From assembly GCF_000759675.1 (NCBI RefSeq), contig NZ_BAWM01000152.1:62001-126000 (forward strand): a DNA stretch of 64,000 nt. The letters run 5' to 3'. Positions 25,225 through 34,028 of this stretch are shown here, one piece after another. This DNA comes from Neobacillus niacini. GTDB taxonomy: Bacteria > Bacillota > Bacilli > Bacillales > Cytobacillaceae. Every line of letters begins with the position of its first letter. Positions within the stretch are counted from its first letter, which is position 1. A model generated the notes under the pieces. The model was not told where the DNA came from and searched no databases. It was given only the letters and a program-made list of their open reading frames with translations. The position numbers and the translations under genes were made by a program.

Positions 25225-25718
25225 TTGATCCACTCAACAATAAGGTAATTATTCCTTCACTAGAACCAAATAAATGGTACAAACTCAAGCTTGATATCAA
25301 TTTAGGATTAGGGAAGTATAATGTTTATATGAACAATGAATTAAAACAAACCAGTTTATCCTGGCATACACCAGATTCAGTACTTACGAACTTTGGTATC
25401 GAATCCAATAATGGACAGGAAAGCACACTCTACGTTGATGATCTTCAAAATCGTGGAACGACGGTTCCAATTGAACAAATCTTGTTAGAAGGCTATTCCA
25501 ATGTTCTTACTGTTGGTGAAAAAATGGAAATGAAAGTGAAAGTCGTTCCAACCAATGCTTATATTGAAGGTATTGAATGGTCAAGCTCAGATGAAAGTAT
25601 CGCAAAAGTTAGTAAAGATGGAATCGTTAAGGCGTTTAAAAAAGGAAATGTTCTTGTCAAGGCTAGAGATAGAATTACAGGTGAACGGATATTAAAGAAT
25701 TTAACCATTACAGAATGA
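25225..25718 (+). pseudogene. Out-of-frame C-terminal remnant of the PL8 lyase gene
   Basis: A different frame from the PL8 gene stays open across the PL8 stop to a TGA at 25716-25718. It reads LIDPLNNKVIIPSLEPNKWYKLKLDI, a typical second half of a jelly-roll domain (ending STLYVDDL), then a complete Big_2 domain (LEGYSNVLTVGEKMEMKVKV to the end). The first ATG, at 25329, has no ribosome site, and the fragment lacks a signal peptide. It is best read as the disconnected tail of the upstream gene. Part of the jelly-roll domain also seems to be missing at the junction. Confidence 0.75.
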
Positions 25719-25784
25719 GCCATTTCTCAATAATTTCAGCAAATGCCTTCAAGCCCATTCATCTGGGTAAACTCATGACAGAAA

Positions 25785-25824
25785 AAAACAGGCAACTTCC
25801 AAAAGGGAGTTGTCTGTTTTAAAA
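25785..25824. terminator. Bidirectional terminator between PL8 and phosphatase-like genes
   Basis: AAAACAGGCAACTTCC, loop AAAAG, GGAGTTGTCTGTTTT: a long stem with one mismatch and A/T tails on both sides, between convergent genes. Confidence 0.85.
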
Positions 25825-25880
25825 TCTTAAACTGATTATTTAAATTATTAAAAGCTAATGCCTTCTTAAATAGAAGGCCC

Positions 25881-26699
25881 CTATTTTAGAACAGGAATGG
25901 ATAGCTTTTGCATTGCAGGAGATTGTTGAATATTTAACAACTCACATACTAAAGGTGCAATTTGCAGTTGTGGAATATCCTCTTTATATATCCCAGGTTT
26001 CACCCTATCACTAATGATAAACAAAGGTACGTCTCGATCAGCAGTTGTTGTGCCGCCGTGGTTACCATCATCATTCATTCCATGATCAGCAGTTACAATA
26101 ATTTGATACCCCGCTTCTATCCAATTGGGGAGCAATTCTGCCAAGAGGCCATCAACATTAAGTACACGATTTCGATATTCCTTTGAATCTGCAGTAAATT
26201 TGTGACCATCATTATCAATGTTCATCGAGTGAACATATAGAAATTCGGGTTGATAGGTACTGAGCAGGAAATTGGCATCTGCGAATAAATGACTATCCGG
26301 GTAATGGTCTTCCCAATAAAAAATGCCTCTTTCAATTGGTTTTTGTCCGTCTAATTGAAATCGGTCAGTAATCTTATTAAATGGTGCCGAATTGTAGAGC
26401 TCACTTACCCAATAATAAGATGCTGTCGCATTCTTTAAGCCATTCTTTTTTGTTAAATGAAATATACTTTCTTCATGGGACAAACGAATTGTTTGATTGG
26501 ATGTAATTCTGTTTTTATAAACGGGTGTTCCCGTAAGCAATACCTCATATAGAGGACGTGAAATACTTGGCAATTCGGATTTAACTTTAAAACGGGAAGC
26601 CTTTCCTTTTTCTATTAAATGATGTAAATATCCCATCCGACTTTCGGCCGTATCATAACGCAAACCATCCAACATGATAAAAATAAGTTTATTTGACAT
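25881..26699 (-). CDS. Alkaline phosphatase superfamily hydrolase
   Basis: A 272-residue metal-dependent hydrolase without a signal peptide. Superfamily motifs: MLDGLRYD (Asp10) at the N-terminus, a nucleophile region SELPSISRPLYEVLLTG near residue 43, HSMNIDNDGHKF near 165, VTADHGMNDDGNHGG near 201 and DVPLFI. The nucleophile context is Ser in SISRP, as in phosphodiesterase/phosphopentomutase-like members, and not the C/S-x-P-x-R of formylglycine sulfatases. It follows the response regulator gene and ends that operon. It may act on a phospho- or sulfo-substituent of the imported oligosaccharide, but the substrate is unknown. Confidence 0.75.
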   Translation of the reverse strand: MSNKLIFIMLDGLRYDTAESRMGYLHHLIEKGKASRFKVKSELPSISRPLYEVLLTGTPVYKNRITSNQTIRLSHEESIFHLTKKNGLKNATASYYWVSELYNSAPFNKITDRFQLDGQKPIERGIFYWEDHYPDSHLFADANFLLSTYQPEFLYVHSMNIDNDGHKFTADSKEYRNRVLNVDGLLAELLPNWIEAGYQIIVTADHGMNDDGNHGGTTTADRDVPLFIISDRVKPGIYKEDIPQLQIAPLVCELLNIQQSPAMQKLSIPVLK

Positions 26700-26764
26700 T
26701 TGTTATACCTCACATCACCTAAAGTTCAAGTAGTTAGTTGTGTTTGCTGCTTTATAATTAAGTA

Positions 26765-28351
26765 CTAATAATTTACCTTGGATCGGTACTCTCTCGGCGT
26801 CATTTTCGTATATTTTTTAAATACTTTCGAAAAATAGGTTCGATCTGAATAGCCGCATTTTATTGCGACCTCTTCTACTGATTCTCCCGTTTGCTCAAGT
26901 ATTTTTATGGCAACACCGATTTTAAAACGATGAACATAATCGGTAAAATTTTCGCCCGTCAATCGTTTAAAATAACGGGAGAAATAACTTGGGTTCATAT
27001 ATAAATGAGCGGCCACATCTGTAGATGTAACATTCTCAGAAAGATTCTGAACAATGTACTGATCAATCTCTTGTAACTTGGGCTCTCTGCTGCTGGCTCC
27101 GTCCATTTTTCCATTCCATTGAATAAGCTGTGTAAGCTTGTTTTCTACAAGTTTTACTACATCACTTAGTCTTGAGCATTCCTCAAGAAAAGAATAAAAC
27201 TCTTCATTTCCCGTTTCAATAAACTGTAATTCAATTAAACGGATTCTCCGTGCAATAACCATTTTCAATTCTTCAGGGTCAAGATTCTTTTCCACTGCGG
27301 TTTGAGTGATAACTGTTAGTATCACATTTACTCTTTTACTGTCTTTTTCTTTTACAGCGATAACTAGTTCACTCATCTCTTTGTCTAGAAGCCGGCTAAT
27401 CGGGCAAAAAGCGCTTTGTTTGGTCTGCTTATCCCAATTCAAAATCGGTACAGTATTATAAAAAAAACGATATCGATTGTGAATCATGTGTTGGAAAACA
27501 AACCCAACATTTTTTATATCATACGATTGACGACCATAGATAAAAGAAATCTCCAGACCTAACAATTCAAAAATGTTCTCTTGTATCTCTATTAATAAAG
27601 ATTGAATGTACTGAAGATGATCAAATTTTATATTTTGACGATAGTTGTAAACGAAAACAATGGATTCTTCCTCATTAAAAAATGTAATTCCGTGATATTT
27701 TTTTGCGACATCACAAGAAATATTATAAAATCCGTATTTTATTATGGACAGATCTCGGTAGGAATACTTTTCCATAAATGTTGATAAGGATATGTGACCC
27801 GTTCCTAAAATAAACGAAGGATACTGCCAACTAATATCAAGCTTTTTTGCAAACTGAATTAGCATTTCTGGCTCATCTCTTTTAATAAGACGGTCGAATA
27901 ACGAATGTTTCAGTATTTCAATATTCCGGTTGAGTATTTCCTTATAGGATAAACCTTCTAAGCTAACAGAGGTTTCTTTAATTTTTTTAATCGAAGCTTT
28001 CAAACTTTCTTCGAGCTGCTCTTTCGTTAATTCATCCTTAATCAAATAACTATCGGCATTAAGCTGAATGGCTTTTTGTGCATAATGGAAATCCTCATGA
28101 CAGGTTAAAAAAATCATTCTCACATCTGGTTTGATTTGTTTAAGTTCCGAAGCTAGTTCAAGACCATTCATTTGTGGTAATCCAATATCGGAAATAACCA
28201 AATCTGGTTCGTACTGTTTAAAAATCTCTAAAGCTTTTACACTTGAATAAGAAGTACCAACTATATTCAAGCCATGTTCTTCCCAATTAATTAGTTGAAG
28301 TAAATATTTTATCATTGGTACATCATCATCCACTAGCATGATGTTAATCAT
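26765..28351 (-). CDS. YesN-type response regulator, AraC family
   Basis: A 528-residue two-component regulator. The receiver domain (residues 1-120) has the acidic pocket VDDD and the phospho-acceptor Asp55 in VISDIGLP. A long middle region (about 150-400) links to a C-terminal AraC-type pair of helix-turn-helix motifs, NVTSTDVAAHLYMNPSYFSRYFKRLTGENF and VEEVAIKCGYSDRTYFSKVFKKYTKMTPREY. It begins directly after the kinase stop codon. Such regulators usually activate the adjacent sugar ABC transporter and glycanase genes. Confidence 0.93.
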   Translation of the reverse strand: MINIMLVDDDVPMIKYLLQLINWEEHGLNIVGTSYSSVKALEIFKQYEPDLVISDIGLPQMNGLELASELKQIKPDVRMIFLTCHEDFHYAQKAIQLNADSYLIKDELTKEQLEESLKASIKKIKETSVSLEGLSYKEILNRNIEILKHSLFDRLIKRDEPEMLIQFAKKLDISWQYPSFILGTGHISLSTFMEKYSYRDLSIIKYGFYNISCDVAKKYHGITFFNEEESIVFVYNYRQNIKFDHLQYIQSLLIEIQENIFELLGLEISFIYGRQSYDIKNVGFVFQHMIHNRYRFFYNTVPILNWDKQTKQSAFCPISRLLDKEMSELVIAVKEKDSKRVNVILTVITQTAVEKNLDPEELKMVIARRIRLIELQFIETGNEEFYSFLEECSRLSDVVKLVENKLTQLIQWNGKMDGASSREPKLQEIDQYIVQNLSENVTSTDVAAHLYMNPSYFSRYFKRLTGENFTDYVHRFKIGVAIKILEQTGESVEEVAIKCGYSDRTYFSKVFKKYTKMTPREYRSKVNY

Positions 28352-30076
28352 TTATTTTTCACCTTCTTTATTCGAGTCGATCGGGAATTGAACAACAATT
28401 GTTACTCCACCATTATCATTTAATTGAAGATTAATGTCAGCATTTGGACCATATGAAAGCTTTATTCGCTTTGCAACATTCATTAAACCAACTCGATTAT
28501 AAGAAGTTTCTTCAAAGTCAATCATTAACATTCGGTTTAACTCCATAAGTTGATTTTCACTCATCCCTTTTCCATTGTCACTTATCATGATAAAGATCCA
28601 TTGATCCATTTTTTTGGCTCGGATGGTTATTTCTCCAGCTGTTTTTTCAGATAATCCATGAACAATGGCATTTTCTATAAAGGGTTGAAGTAATAATTTC
28701 GGTAAGCCAATATTTTCAACTTGATCCTCAATTTCAACTTTCAATTCTACATCCACTTCAGTTCTCATACTCATGATTTCTATATAATAAAATAATAGTT
28801 TGCATTCACTTTCAATCGTAGATGGTTCATCTATTTTCATATAAGCTCTTAATAAACTCATTAAAGCGTTTATTTTTTCAGCATGTTCATAATCATTATT
28901 TATAAATAAACTGCATTTGATAGAATTTAAGGTGTTAATCAAAAAATGAGGGCGAATTTGAGCGAATAATGCCTGGAGTTCTATGGCCCTTTTTTCTTCT
29001 TGTTCTTGTTCAATCTTTTCAATCAACCCTTTTATTTCATCTAACATGTGATTAATTGTTCTGCCCAATTCATTGATTTCATCTCTGCCTTCAAGCACGT
29101 ACCGAACATCGTGTTTTCCCTTACCAAACTGGGTAGCAACGAAAGACAATCTCTGAATAGGACGATGAAGTCTTTTAGCAATTAATAGTGAAATTAACAA
29201 AAAGATAAAAAAGAAAAGAGCAATTAAAACTGAACTCAGTAAAAAGTTTTTTGTAATTTGTCCTGTTACTTCTTCATCCGAGGTCTCATGAATAAGCTTC
29301 CATTTTGAAATCGGGATTAAAATTTCGTCTCGTATTTCTCCACTTCTCTTATCCCCATCCCTATAAGATATTGCAGGGTCCCCTTCAATCAACTTTCCAT
29401 TTTCATCAAATAATGCAAGTTTACCAGTCTTGGCAGATTGAAATAATCGTTTAAAATATTTATTCGAGATTCCTATATTTAACGTTGCCAATGGTTGACC
29501 ATTTTCAGGATGTTTAATAACACGACTAAAGTAGTAATAAGAGTCTACATCTTCTTTCAAATAATTAACCAGACCCAAAGCCTGTAAATGACTGGACTGA
29601 TCGACATCTATAAGACCTTGCACACGATTCCAATGATCTTTCAAAACTGTTAAAGAAGCGGTTTTACCTGAGATACCATCAGAATAAGGAATGATAAAAT
29701 CTTTATTATTAACTAAAAACATATGTATATCGGTGTTTAACATTTTAAAAGATATATAATCAAAGGAAGTGACAACCTTCTGATAATTATCATAATCTCG
29801 ATATCTTTTTATTTTCTCGGTTTCACTAAAATCACTAAGTGTTCGAATGATTTCATCGTTTTTCCCATAAAAATGAGTAACATAATTTAAATCATCGACT
29901 AGTTTTGTGATATCTTTGGAAACTAAATTCAATACAGAACGATTGGATAATTCAATTTTTTCTATTACATTATCCTTTGTTGTTTTGTAAGACAATATTG
30001 AAATAACCAATACTGGGAGCAAGATTAATATAATAAATGATGACTGTATTTTTTGATAATAGCTTAATTTGTTCAT
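28352..30076 (-). CDS. YesM-type sensor histidine kinase
   Basis: A 574-residue membrane kinase of the LytS/YesM class. TM1 is near residues 12-32 and TM2 near 275-300 (SSVLIALFFFIFLLISLLIA). The extracellular sensor between them resembles dCache. A HAMP segment follows, then the His_kinase domain with the phospho-accepting His in QIRPHFLINTLNSIKC and the ATPase N-box LLLQPFIENAIVHGL and ISDNGKGM. The H-box has Arg where most homologues have Asn (QINPHF). It partners with the AraC-type regulator that follows without a gap. A cre-like site lies about 35 bp upstream. Confidence 0.93.
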   Translation of the reverse strand: MNKLSYYQKIQSSFIILILLPVLVISILSYKTTKDNVIEKIELSNRSVLNLVSKDITKLVDDLNYVTHFYGKNDEIIRTLSDFSETEKIKRYRDYDNYQKVVTSFDYISFKMLNTDIHMFLVNNKDFIIPYSDGISGKTASLTVLKDHWNRVQGLIDVDQSSHLQALGLVNYLKEDVDSYYYFSRVIKHPENGQPLATLNIGISNKYFKRLFQSAKTGKLALFDENGKLIEGDPAISYRDGDKRSGEIRDEILIPISKWKLIHETSDEEVTGQITKNFLLSSVLIALFFFIFLLISLLIAKRLHRPIQRLSFVATQFGKGKHDVRYVLEGRDEINELGRTINHMLDEIKGLIEKIEQEQEEKRAIELQALFAQIRPHFLINTLNSIKCSLFINNDYEHAEKINALMSLLRAYMKIDEPSTIESECKLLFYYIEIMSMRTEVDVELKVEIEDQVENIGLPKLLLQPFIENAIVHGLSEKTAGEITIRAKKMDQWIFIMISDNGKGMSENQLMELNRMLMIDFEETSYNRVGLMNVAKRIKLSYGPNADINLQLNDNGGVTIVVQFPIDSNKEGEK

Positions 30077-30108
30077 ATCATTCCTGCCATCCTTTTATTG
30101 GACTAAGA

Positions 30109-30126
30109 TTAAAAACGTTTACAATT
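30109..30126 (-). promoter_or_regulatory. cre-like site upstream of the sensor kinase gene
   Basis: Minus-strand TTGTAAACGTTTTTAA fits the CcpA operator core TGNAANCGNWNN with a mismatch at the 3' end. Confidence 0.5.
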
Positions 30127-30201
30127 AATATTTTACAACAAAATTAGTCATAAATTTGGTATAACTATTATTAACCAAAGTATCTAGTTTTTCAAATGGA
30201 A

Positions 30202-30236
30202 CAAAAGACCCCCCCACCTGAGGCGCCTTTTGTTTA
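30202..30236 (-). terminator. Terminator or attenuator after the solute-binding protein gene
   Basis: Minus-strand CAAAAGGCGCCTC and a run of seven G ending in TCTTTTG form a stem with one mismatch and G-T pairs, followed by a short T-rich stretch. It lies 8 bp beyond the gene and would lower kinase/regulator expression relative to the transporter. Confidence 0.6.
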
Positions 30237-30242
30237 ATACTT

Positions 30243-31586
30243 TTATTTTTCGTTCTCTTTAATCACTTTATTTGCTTCATCAGCCATCCACTGTTGAACT
30301 TCTTTGGCAGATTTATCTTCTAGGATAAACTGACTAAATCCATCGCCTAAAATTTTATCCAATTCTGCTGCAAATGTGATGGTTACTTCAGACGCAGGTA
30401 AAGCCTCTGTACTGTCAAACAAAGTGGACATCAGTGAATCTACATCATAATAATCTTCTTTTCCGGAAATCCATTTTTCAACTAATGGTTTCGCATCTCC
30501 CTTTTTCCAACCAGGTAACTCGGTTCTTGCCTCTGTCAAGTTAGTAGAAATAAAGCGGGCAAATTTAAAAGCAGCTTCTTTATTTTTGGAATTTTGACCG
30601 ATTCCTAAATAGTTACCACCCATGTAGATTTCATTCTTATCACCTTTTGACTGAACGGGTACTGGAGCAAAAGCTGTTTTGAACTCATGTGGAAACTGTT
30701 GAGTATTGCCGGTATCTTGAATCATCCATGAGCCAGTTAATAACATTGCTGCATCGCCATTAAAGAATTCTGTTCGGTAGTTTAGTTTTGCACCAATCAC
30801 GTCAGCATAAGGTTTAATCGATTTATCCGATTTCTCCATTTGACGTCTAAGGTTAAAGAAATAATCATAGGAAGGATCTGTGAAATTAGTTTTTCCATCC
30901 TCTGTCATAAATGGATGCTGAAAATGTACTTGAGCAATTGGGTTTGCATACAATCCCCAGTTGTGGAAGTATGCACCATATTGTTTTTCAGTGCCTTCAC
31001 CCTTAGTTAATTTTTTAGCATATTCACTAAATTCATCCCATGTCCAACCCGCTTTAGGTACTTCAAGGCCCGCCTCATCTAAAGCATCTTTATTAAGCAG
31101 TACAAAATTTGATGATACATTGTGTAAAATCCCATAATACTTTCCCTCAAATTTAGGATTAACAAAATATTCTTCTTCAGGATTTAATTTATTTTCTTTA
31201 TACAAGTCATCAAGTGGTGCAACTACTCCTTGTGCTGCACGTTGATAAATTCCGTCGATGTGTGGAGTAGCAAAAAGATCAATTGGTTCACCTGATGCCA
31301 TTAATACATCGAGCTTTTTAAGTGTTTCAAGAGAGTTTCCAGGTACGAGTGATACATGTTCAACATCAATATTTGGATTCTCTTTTTCAAACTGCTCAAT
31401 ATATTTTTCCGTTGATGCCTGCATTACCTCATTATCCCAATTGTAATACTTAATCGTTACTTTTTCGTCTTTAGGTTTTTCACTCGTACTTGAATTTGAC
31501 TCTGTACTTCCTGAACATGCAGAAAGTAGAGACATTGCTAGAAATGCGGTACTTAAGGCTAAAGTTGCTTTCTTTTTTAATTTCAT
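30243..31586 (-). CDS. ABC transporter sugar-binding lipoprotein
   Basis: A 447-residue extracellular solute-binding protein of family 1. The signal peptide ends in LLSAC with the lipidated Cys24. A Ser/Thr-rich linker and the two-lobe fold follow (VTIKYYNWDNEVMQASTEKYIEQFEKENPNIDVEHV; AGWTWDEFSEYAKKLT; DAAMLLTGSWMI; YMGGNYLGIG). It would deliver oligosaccharides to the two permeases encoded upstream. No ATPase gene is nearby, so a shared MsmX-type ATPase encoded elsewhere is likely, as known for such Bacillus importers. A cre-like site lies in the 122-bp gap before it. Confidence 0.93.
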   Translation of the reverse strand: MKLKKKATLALSTAFLAMSLLSACSGSTESNSSTSEKPKDEKVTIKYYNWDNEVMQASTEKYIEQFEKENPNIDVEHVSLVPGNSLETLKKLDVLMASGEPIDLFATPHIDGIYQRAAQGVVAPLDDLYKENKLNPEEEYFVNPKFEGKYYGILHNVSSNFVLLNKDALDEAGLEVPKAGWTWDEFSEYAKKLTKGEGTEKQYGAYFHNWGLYANPIAQVHFQHPFMTEDGKTNFTDPSYDYFFNLRRQMEKSDKSIKPYADVIGAKLNYRTEFFNGDAAMLLTGSWMIQDTGNTQQFPHEFKTAFAPVPVQSKGDKNEIYMGGNYLGIGQNSKNKEAAFKFARFISTNLTEARTELPGWKKGDAKPLVEKWISGKEDYYDVDSLMSTLFDSTEALPASEVTITFAAELDKILGDGFSQFILEDKSAKEVQQWMADEANKVIKENEK

Positions 31587-31601
31587 TTGGATCCCCCTCT
31601 T

Positions 31602-31622
31602 TTTTTAAAACGTTTACATTTC
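31602..31622 (-). promoter_or_regulatory. cre-like site upstream of the solute-binding protein gene
   Basis: Minus-strand ATGTAAACGTTTTAAA at the start of the 5' region of the binding-protein gene matches the CcpA cre consensus except near its 3' end. Confidence 0.5.
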
Positions 31623-31707
31623 AAATTATACTTCCTGTCCTTTTTACTTTGCGTGCACAATTTGATACAGTTTGTGCACTTTTTTTACCAGTTTTTCTTC
31701 TCTGCTA

Positions 31708-32541
31708 TCAACCTTTTACACCGCCAAGAGCAATCCCTTTAATAACTTGCTTTTGCATAATGATAAAGATAATGACAAGTGGAACAATAGCAGATAATGA
31801 AGCCATCATTAAAACGGCAAAGTTATCAGCAAAGTCATCCTTAAATAATTGCAGTCCTAGGGTAATAGGATAAAGTTCTTTATTAATTAAGAAAATAAGC
31901 GGACCCTGATAGTCATTCCAAATCCAAATAAACTTAATAATACCAGCTGTCGCTAAAATCGGTTTACATAACGGCAGAATTAATTTCCAATAAATTGTAA
32001 AGTATCCTGCGCCATCTAATTTTGCAGCTTCAATATATTCATTGGAAATTCCGAGCATGTATTGCCTCATTAAAAAGGTAAAGTAGATAGAGAATAACCC
32101 CATCAAGATTAGACCTTCATGTGTATTATAAAGTCCAAGCCATTTTATCAAAAGAAACCTTGGTACCAATGTCGCTTGTTCCGGTATAATCATGAAACTA
32201 AGAACAAGTGCAAAGACGAAGTCTCTACCTTTAAACTGAAGCTTACTAAAGGCAAACGCAGCCATTGAAGAAAAAATTAGTGTCGACAATGTTTGTATGG
32301 TAGCTAGTTTTATAGAGTTAAAATAAAACTTATAAAAAGGAATTTCAGCCATCCAAACTGCTTTGAAGTTTTCAACAAGATTCCAATCTTTCGGAATCCA
32401 CTGAATAGGAAATACCATTACATCTTTTTCAAATTTAAATGCTGCCGACATCATCCAAATTAACGGAACGAGGAAAAAGAATGATAATACTAACATACCA
32501 ATTGTGAATAAAATCTTACTAATTTCAAGCTTTTTTTTCAA
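31708..32541 (-). CDS. ABC sugar transporter permease (MalG/YesQ type)
   Basis: A 277-residue inner-membrane component with six predicted helices. The EAA loop that docks the ATPase is seen as EYIEAAKLDGAGYFTIYWKLILPLCKPILATAG. The C-terminus GIALGGVKG is typical of MalG-type carbohydrate permeases (CUT1). It starts 15 bp after the partner permease gene, with which it forms the translocation channel. It belongs to the transporter part of the locus. Confidence 0.94.
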   Translation of the reverse strand: MKKKLEISKILFTIGMLVLSFFFLVPLIWMMSAAFKFEKDVMVFPIQWIPKDWNLVENFKAVWMAEIPFYKFYFNSIKLATIQTLSTLIFSSMAAFAFSKLQFKGRDFVFALVLSFMIIPEQATLVPRFLLIKWLGLYNTHEGLILMGLFSIYFTFLMRQYMLGISNEYIEAAKLDGAGYFTIYWKLILPLCKPILATAGIIKFIWIWNDYQGPLIFLINKELYPITLGLQLFKDDFADNFAVLMMASLSAIVPLVIIFIIMQKQVIKGIALGGVKG

Positions 32542-32556
32542 TTTAATTCCCCCCCA

Positions 32557-33501
32557 TCAAGAATGTACAAATCGTTTTTGCAGTTTCCAGCTAATTAATG
32601 TAATAATTCCTACTATGATGAAAAGTAACCATGAAATCGCAGAAGCATATCCCATATTGAACTGTTGAAAACCTTCTTCATAAATACGGAATACAATAAC
32701 GGTTGAAGAGTTATTTGGCCCTCCTTGAGTTAAGAATGCGATTAAATCAAATACCTTAAAAGAACCAATTAGTAATGTAATAAATAAAAATACATTTGTT
32801 GGCCCAAGCAATGGAAGAGTAATTTTAAAGAATTGTTGAAGTTGTGAGGCACCATCAATACTTGCTGCTTCATATAATTCTTCTGGAATACTTGATAATG
32901 AAGAAAGGTAAATAATTATTTGATAACCAATTCCCGCCCAAATAGTAATTATGATTATTGAAATTAAGGAGGTTTTCGGACTCGCTAACCACATTGGTGG
33001 ATTCTCAATCCCTAATCCGGCTAAAAATTGATTAATAGGGCCAAGGGACGGATGGAATAGTGCACTCCATACAGCACCAATAGCAATAATGGATGAAATA
33101 TAAGGGATAAAAAACGCAATTTTAAAATAACTTGACATGTAAACTTTTGTATGAATAATGACGGCTAGTATAATCGCCAGAAACATTCCAATCGGAACAG
33201 TGAAAATGGTAAATAAGAAATTATTTTTTAATGCCATAATAACTTTTTCATCTTGAAATAATTTTAGGAAATTATCAAACCCAGCGAAGTGAATAGATGA
33301 CAAGCCTCCAACTAAATTCCATTCAGAAAAGCTGAGTACAAGTGAAAATATAAGTGGAAATAAATAAAGTAACAAGATTCCTATTAATTCTGGTAATAAG
33401 AACAGCCACCCAAAAAAACCTTCTTTTCTCCGGTCTGTCCAAAATATTTTTTTGTGAACATATTTCACTGGTAAACCCGTTTTGATCACTTTATTTTCCA
33501 A
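32557..33501 (-). CDS. ABC sugar transporter permease (MalF/YesP type)
   Basis: A 314-residue permease with about six membrane helices after a basic N-terminus (KIFWTDRRKEGFFGWLFLLPELIGILLLYLFPLIFSLVLSF). The EAA loop reads EELYEAASIDGASQLQQFFKITLPLLGPTN. Translation probably starts at a TTG (33499-33501) placed 8 bp after AAGGAGG. It is the first gene of the transporter-regulator operon, which continues through the second permease, binding protein, kinase, regulator and hydrolase. A cre-like site lies in its promoter region. Confidence 0.93.
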   Translation of the reverse strand: MENKVIKTGLPVKYVHKKIFWTDRRKEGFFGWLFLLPELIGILLLYLFPLIFSLVLSFSEWNLVGGLSSIHFAGFDNFLKLFQDEKVIMALKNNFLFTIFTVPIGMFLAIILAVIIHTKVYMSSYFKIAFFIPYISSIIAIGAVWSALFHPSLGPINQFLAGLGIENPPMWLASPKTSLISIIIITIWAGIGYQIIIYLSSLSSIPEELYEAASIDGASQLQQFFKITLPLLGPTNVFLFITLLIGSFKVFDLIAFLTQGGPNNSSTVIVFRIYEEGFQQFNMGYASAISWLLFIIVGIITLISWKLQKRFVHS

Positions 33502-33536
33502 GAATGATACCTCCTTTTTTTTATATTTTCACTATA

Positions 33537-33556
33537 ATTGATAAGCGTTCTTTGAT
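33537..33556 (-). promoter_or_regulatory. cre-like site in the transporter promoter region
   Basis: Minus-strand AAAGAACGCTTATCAAT (plus TTGATAAGCGTTCTTT) matches the CcpA operator with one or two mismatches, 36 bp upstream of the first permease start. Confidence 0.5.
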
Positions 33557-33624
33557 TGATACACGATTCTGACTATAATGTGCAATATTTTTACTTCTCT
33601 TCACTAAGCCTGCTTTTGGGTGAC

Positions 33625-33676
33625 ATAAAAAACCCAGGTATAAGACACTTTTTATCAGTGTCTTATACCTGGGTTT
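33625..33676 (-). terminator. Strong terminator after trxA
   Basis: A stem of about 18 bp (AACCCAGGTATAAGACAC and its complement) with a short A/T loop, followed on the minus strand by TTTTTTATG. It separates trxA from the accessory locus. Confidence 0.9.
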
Positions 33677-33713
33677 AGGTTACTAGAATTTCCTAGTAAA
33701 GTATAATTAATGC

Positions 33714-34028
33714 TTACACGTGCTTTTCTAATACACCTGCTAAAGCATCTTTTGGCTGGAAGCCGACTACTTTGTCAACTACTTCGCCATTTTTGAAAAC
33801 AAGTAATGTAGGGATACTCATAACGCCATATTTCGCAGCAGTTTCTTGATTATCGTCTACATCTAATTTAACGATTTTTACTTTGTCGCCCATTTCTGAA
33901 TCAAGTTCCTCAAGAACGGGAGCAATCATTTTACAAGGTCCACACCATGGAGCCCAGAAATCTGCAAGTACAAGACCAGAGTCTGTTTCAGCAGAGAAAT
34001 TTGCATCTGTTACATTTGAAATAGCCAT
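33714..34028 (-). CDS. trxA: Thioredoxin
   Basis: A 104-residue disulfide reductase with the classical active site WAPWCGPCK (Cys29 and Cys32) and the cis-proline loop SIPTLLVFKNG. It donates electrons to ribonucleotide reductase, PAPS reductase and oxidised proteins. The start ATG follows AGGAGGAATAAACAA. It is monocistronic here, lying after etfA and ended by a strong terminator. In B. subtilis uvrC comes next; here the polysaccharide locus intervenes. Confidence 0.97.
   Translation of the reverse strand: MAISNVTDANFSAETDSGLVLADFWAPWCGPCKMIAPVLEELDSEMGDKVKIVKLDVDDNQETAAKYGVMSIPTLLVFKNGEVVDKVVGFQPKDALAGVLEKHV

Noticed and set aside
25329..25718. Independent 129-residue Ig-like protein
   Set aside because: No ribosome site and no signal peptide. 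The same frame is open upstream across the PL8 stop, so it is better explained as the detached tail of the lyase.
14630..33676. Accessory locus as an integrated mobile element
   Set aside because: I found no integrase, transposase or flanking att-like repeats, so only gene-content insertion between conserved neighbours can be claimed.
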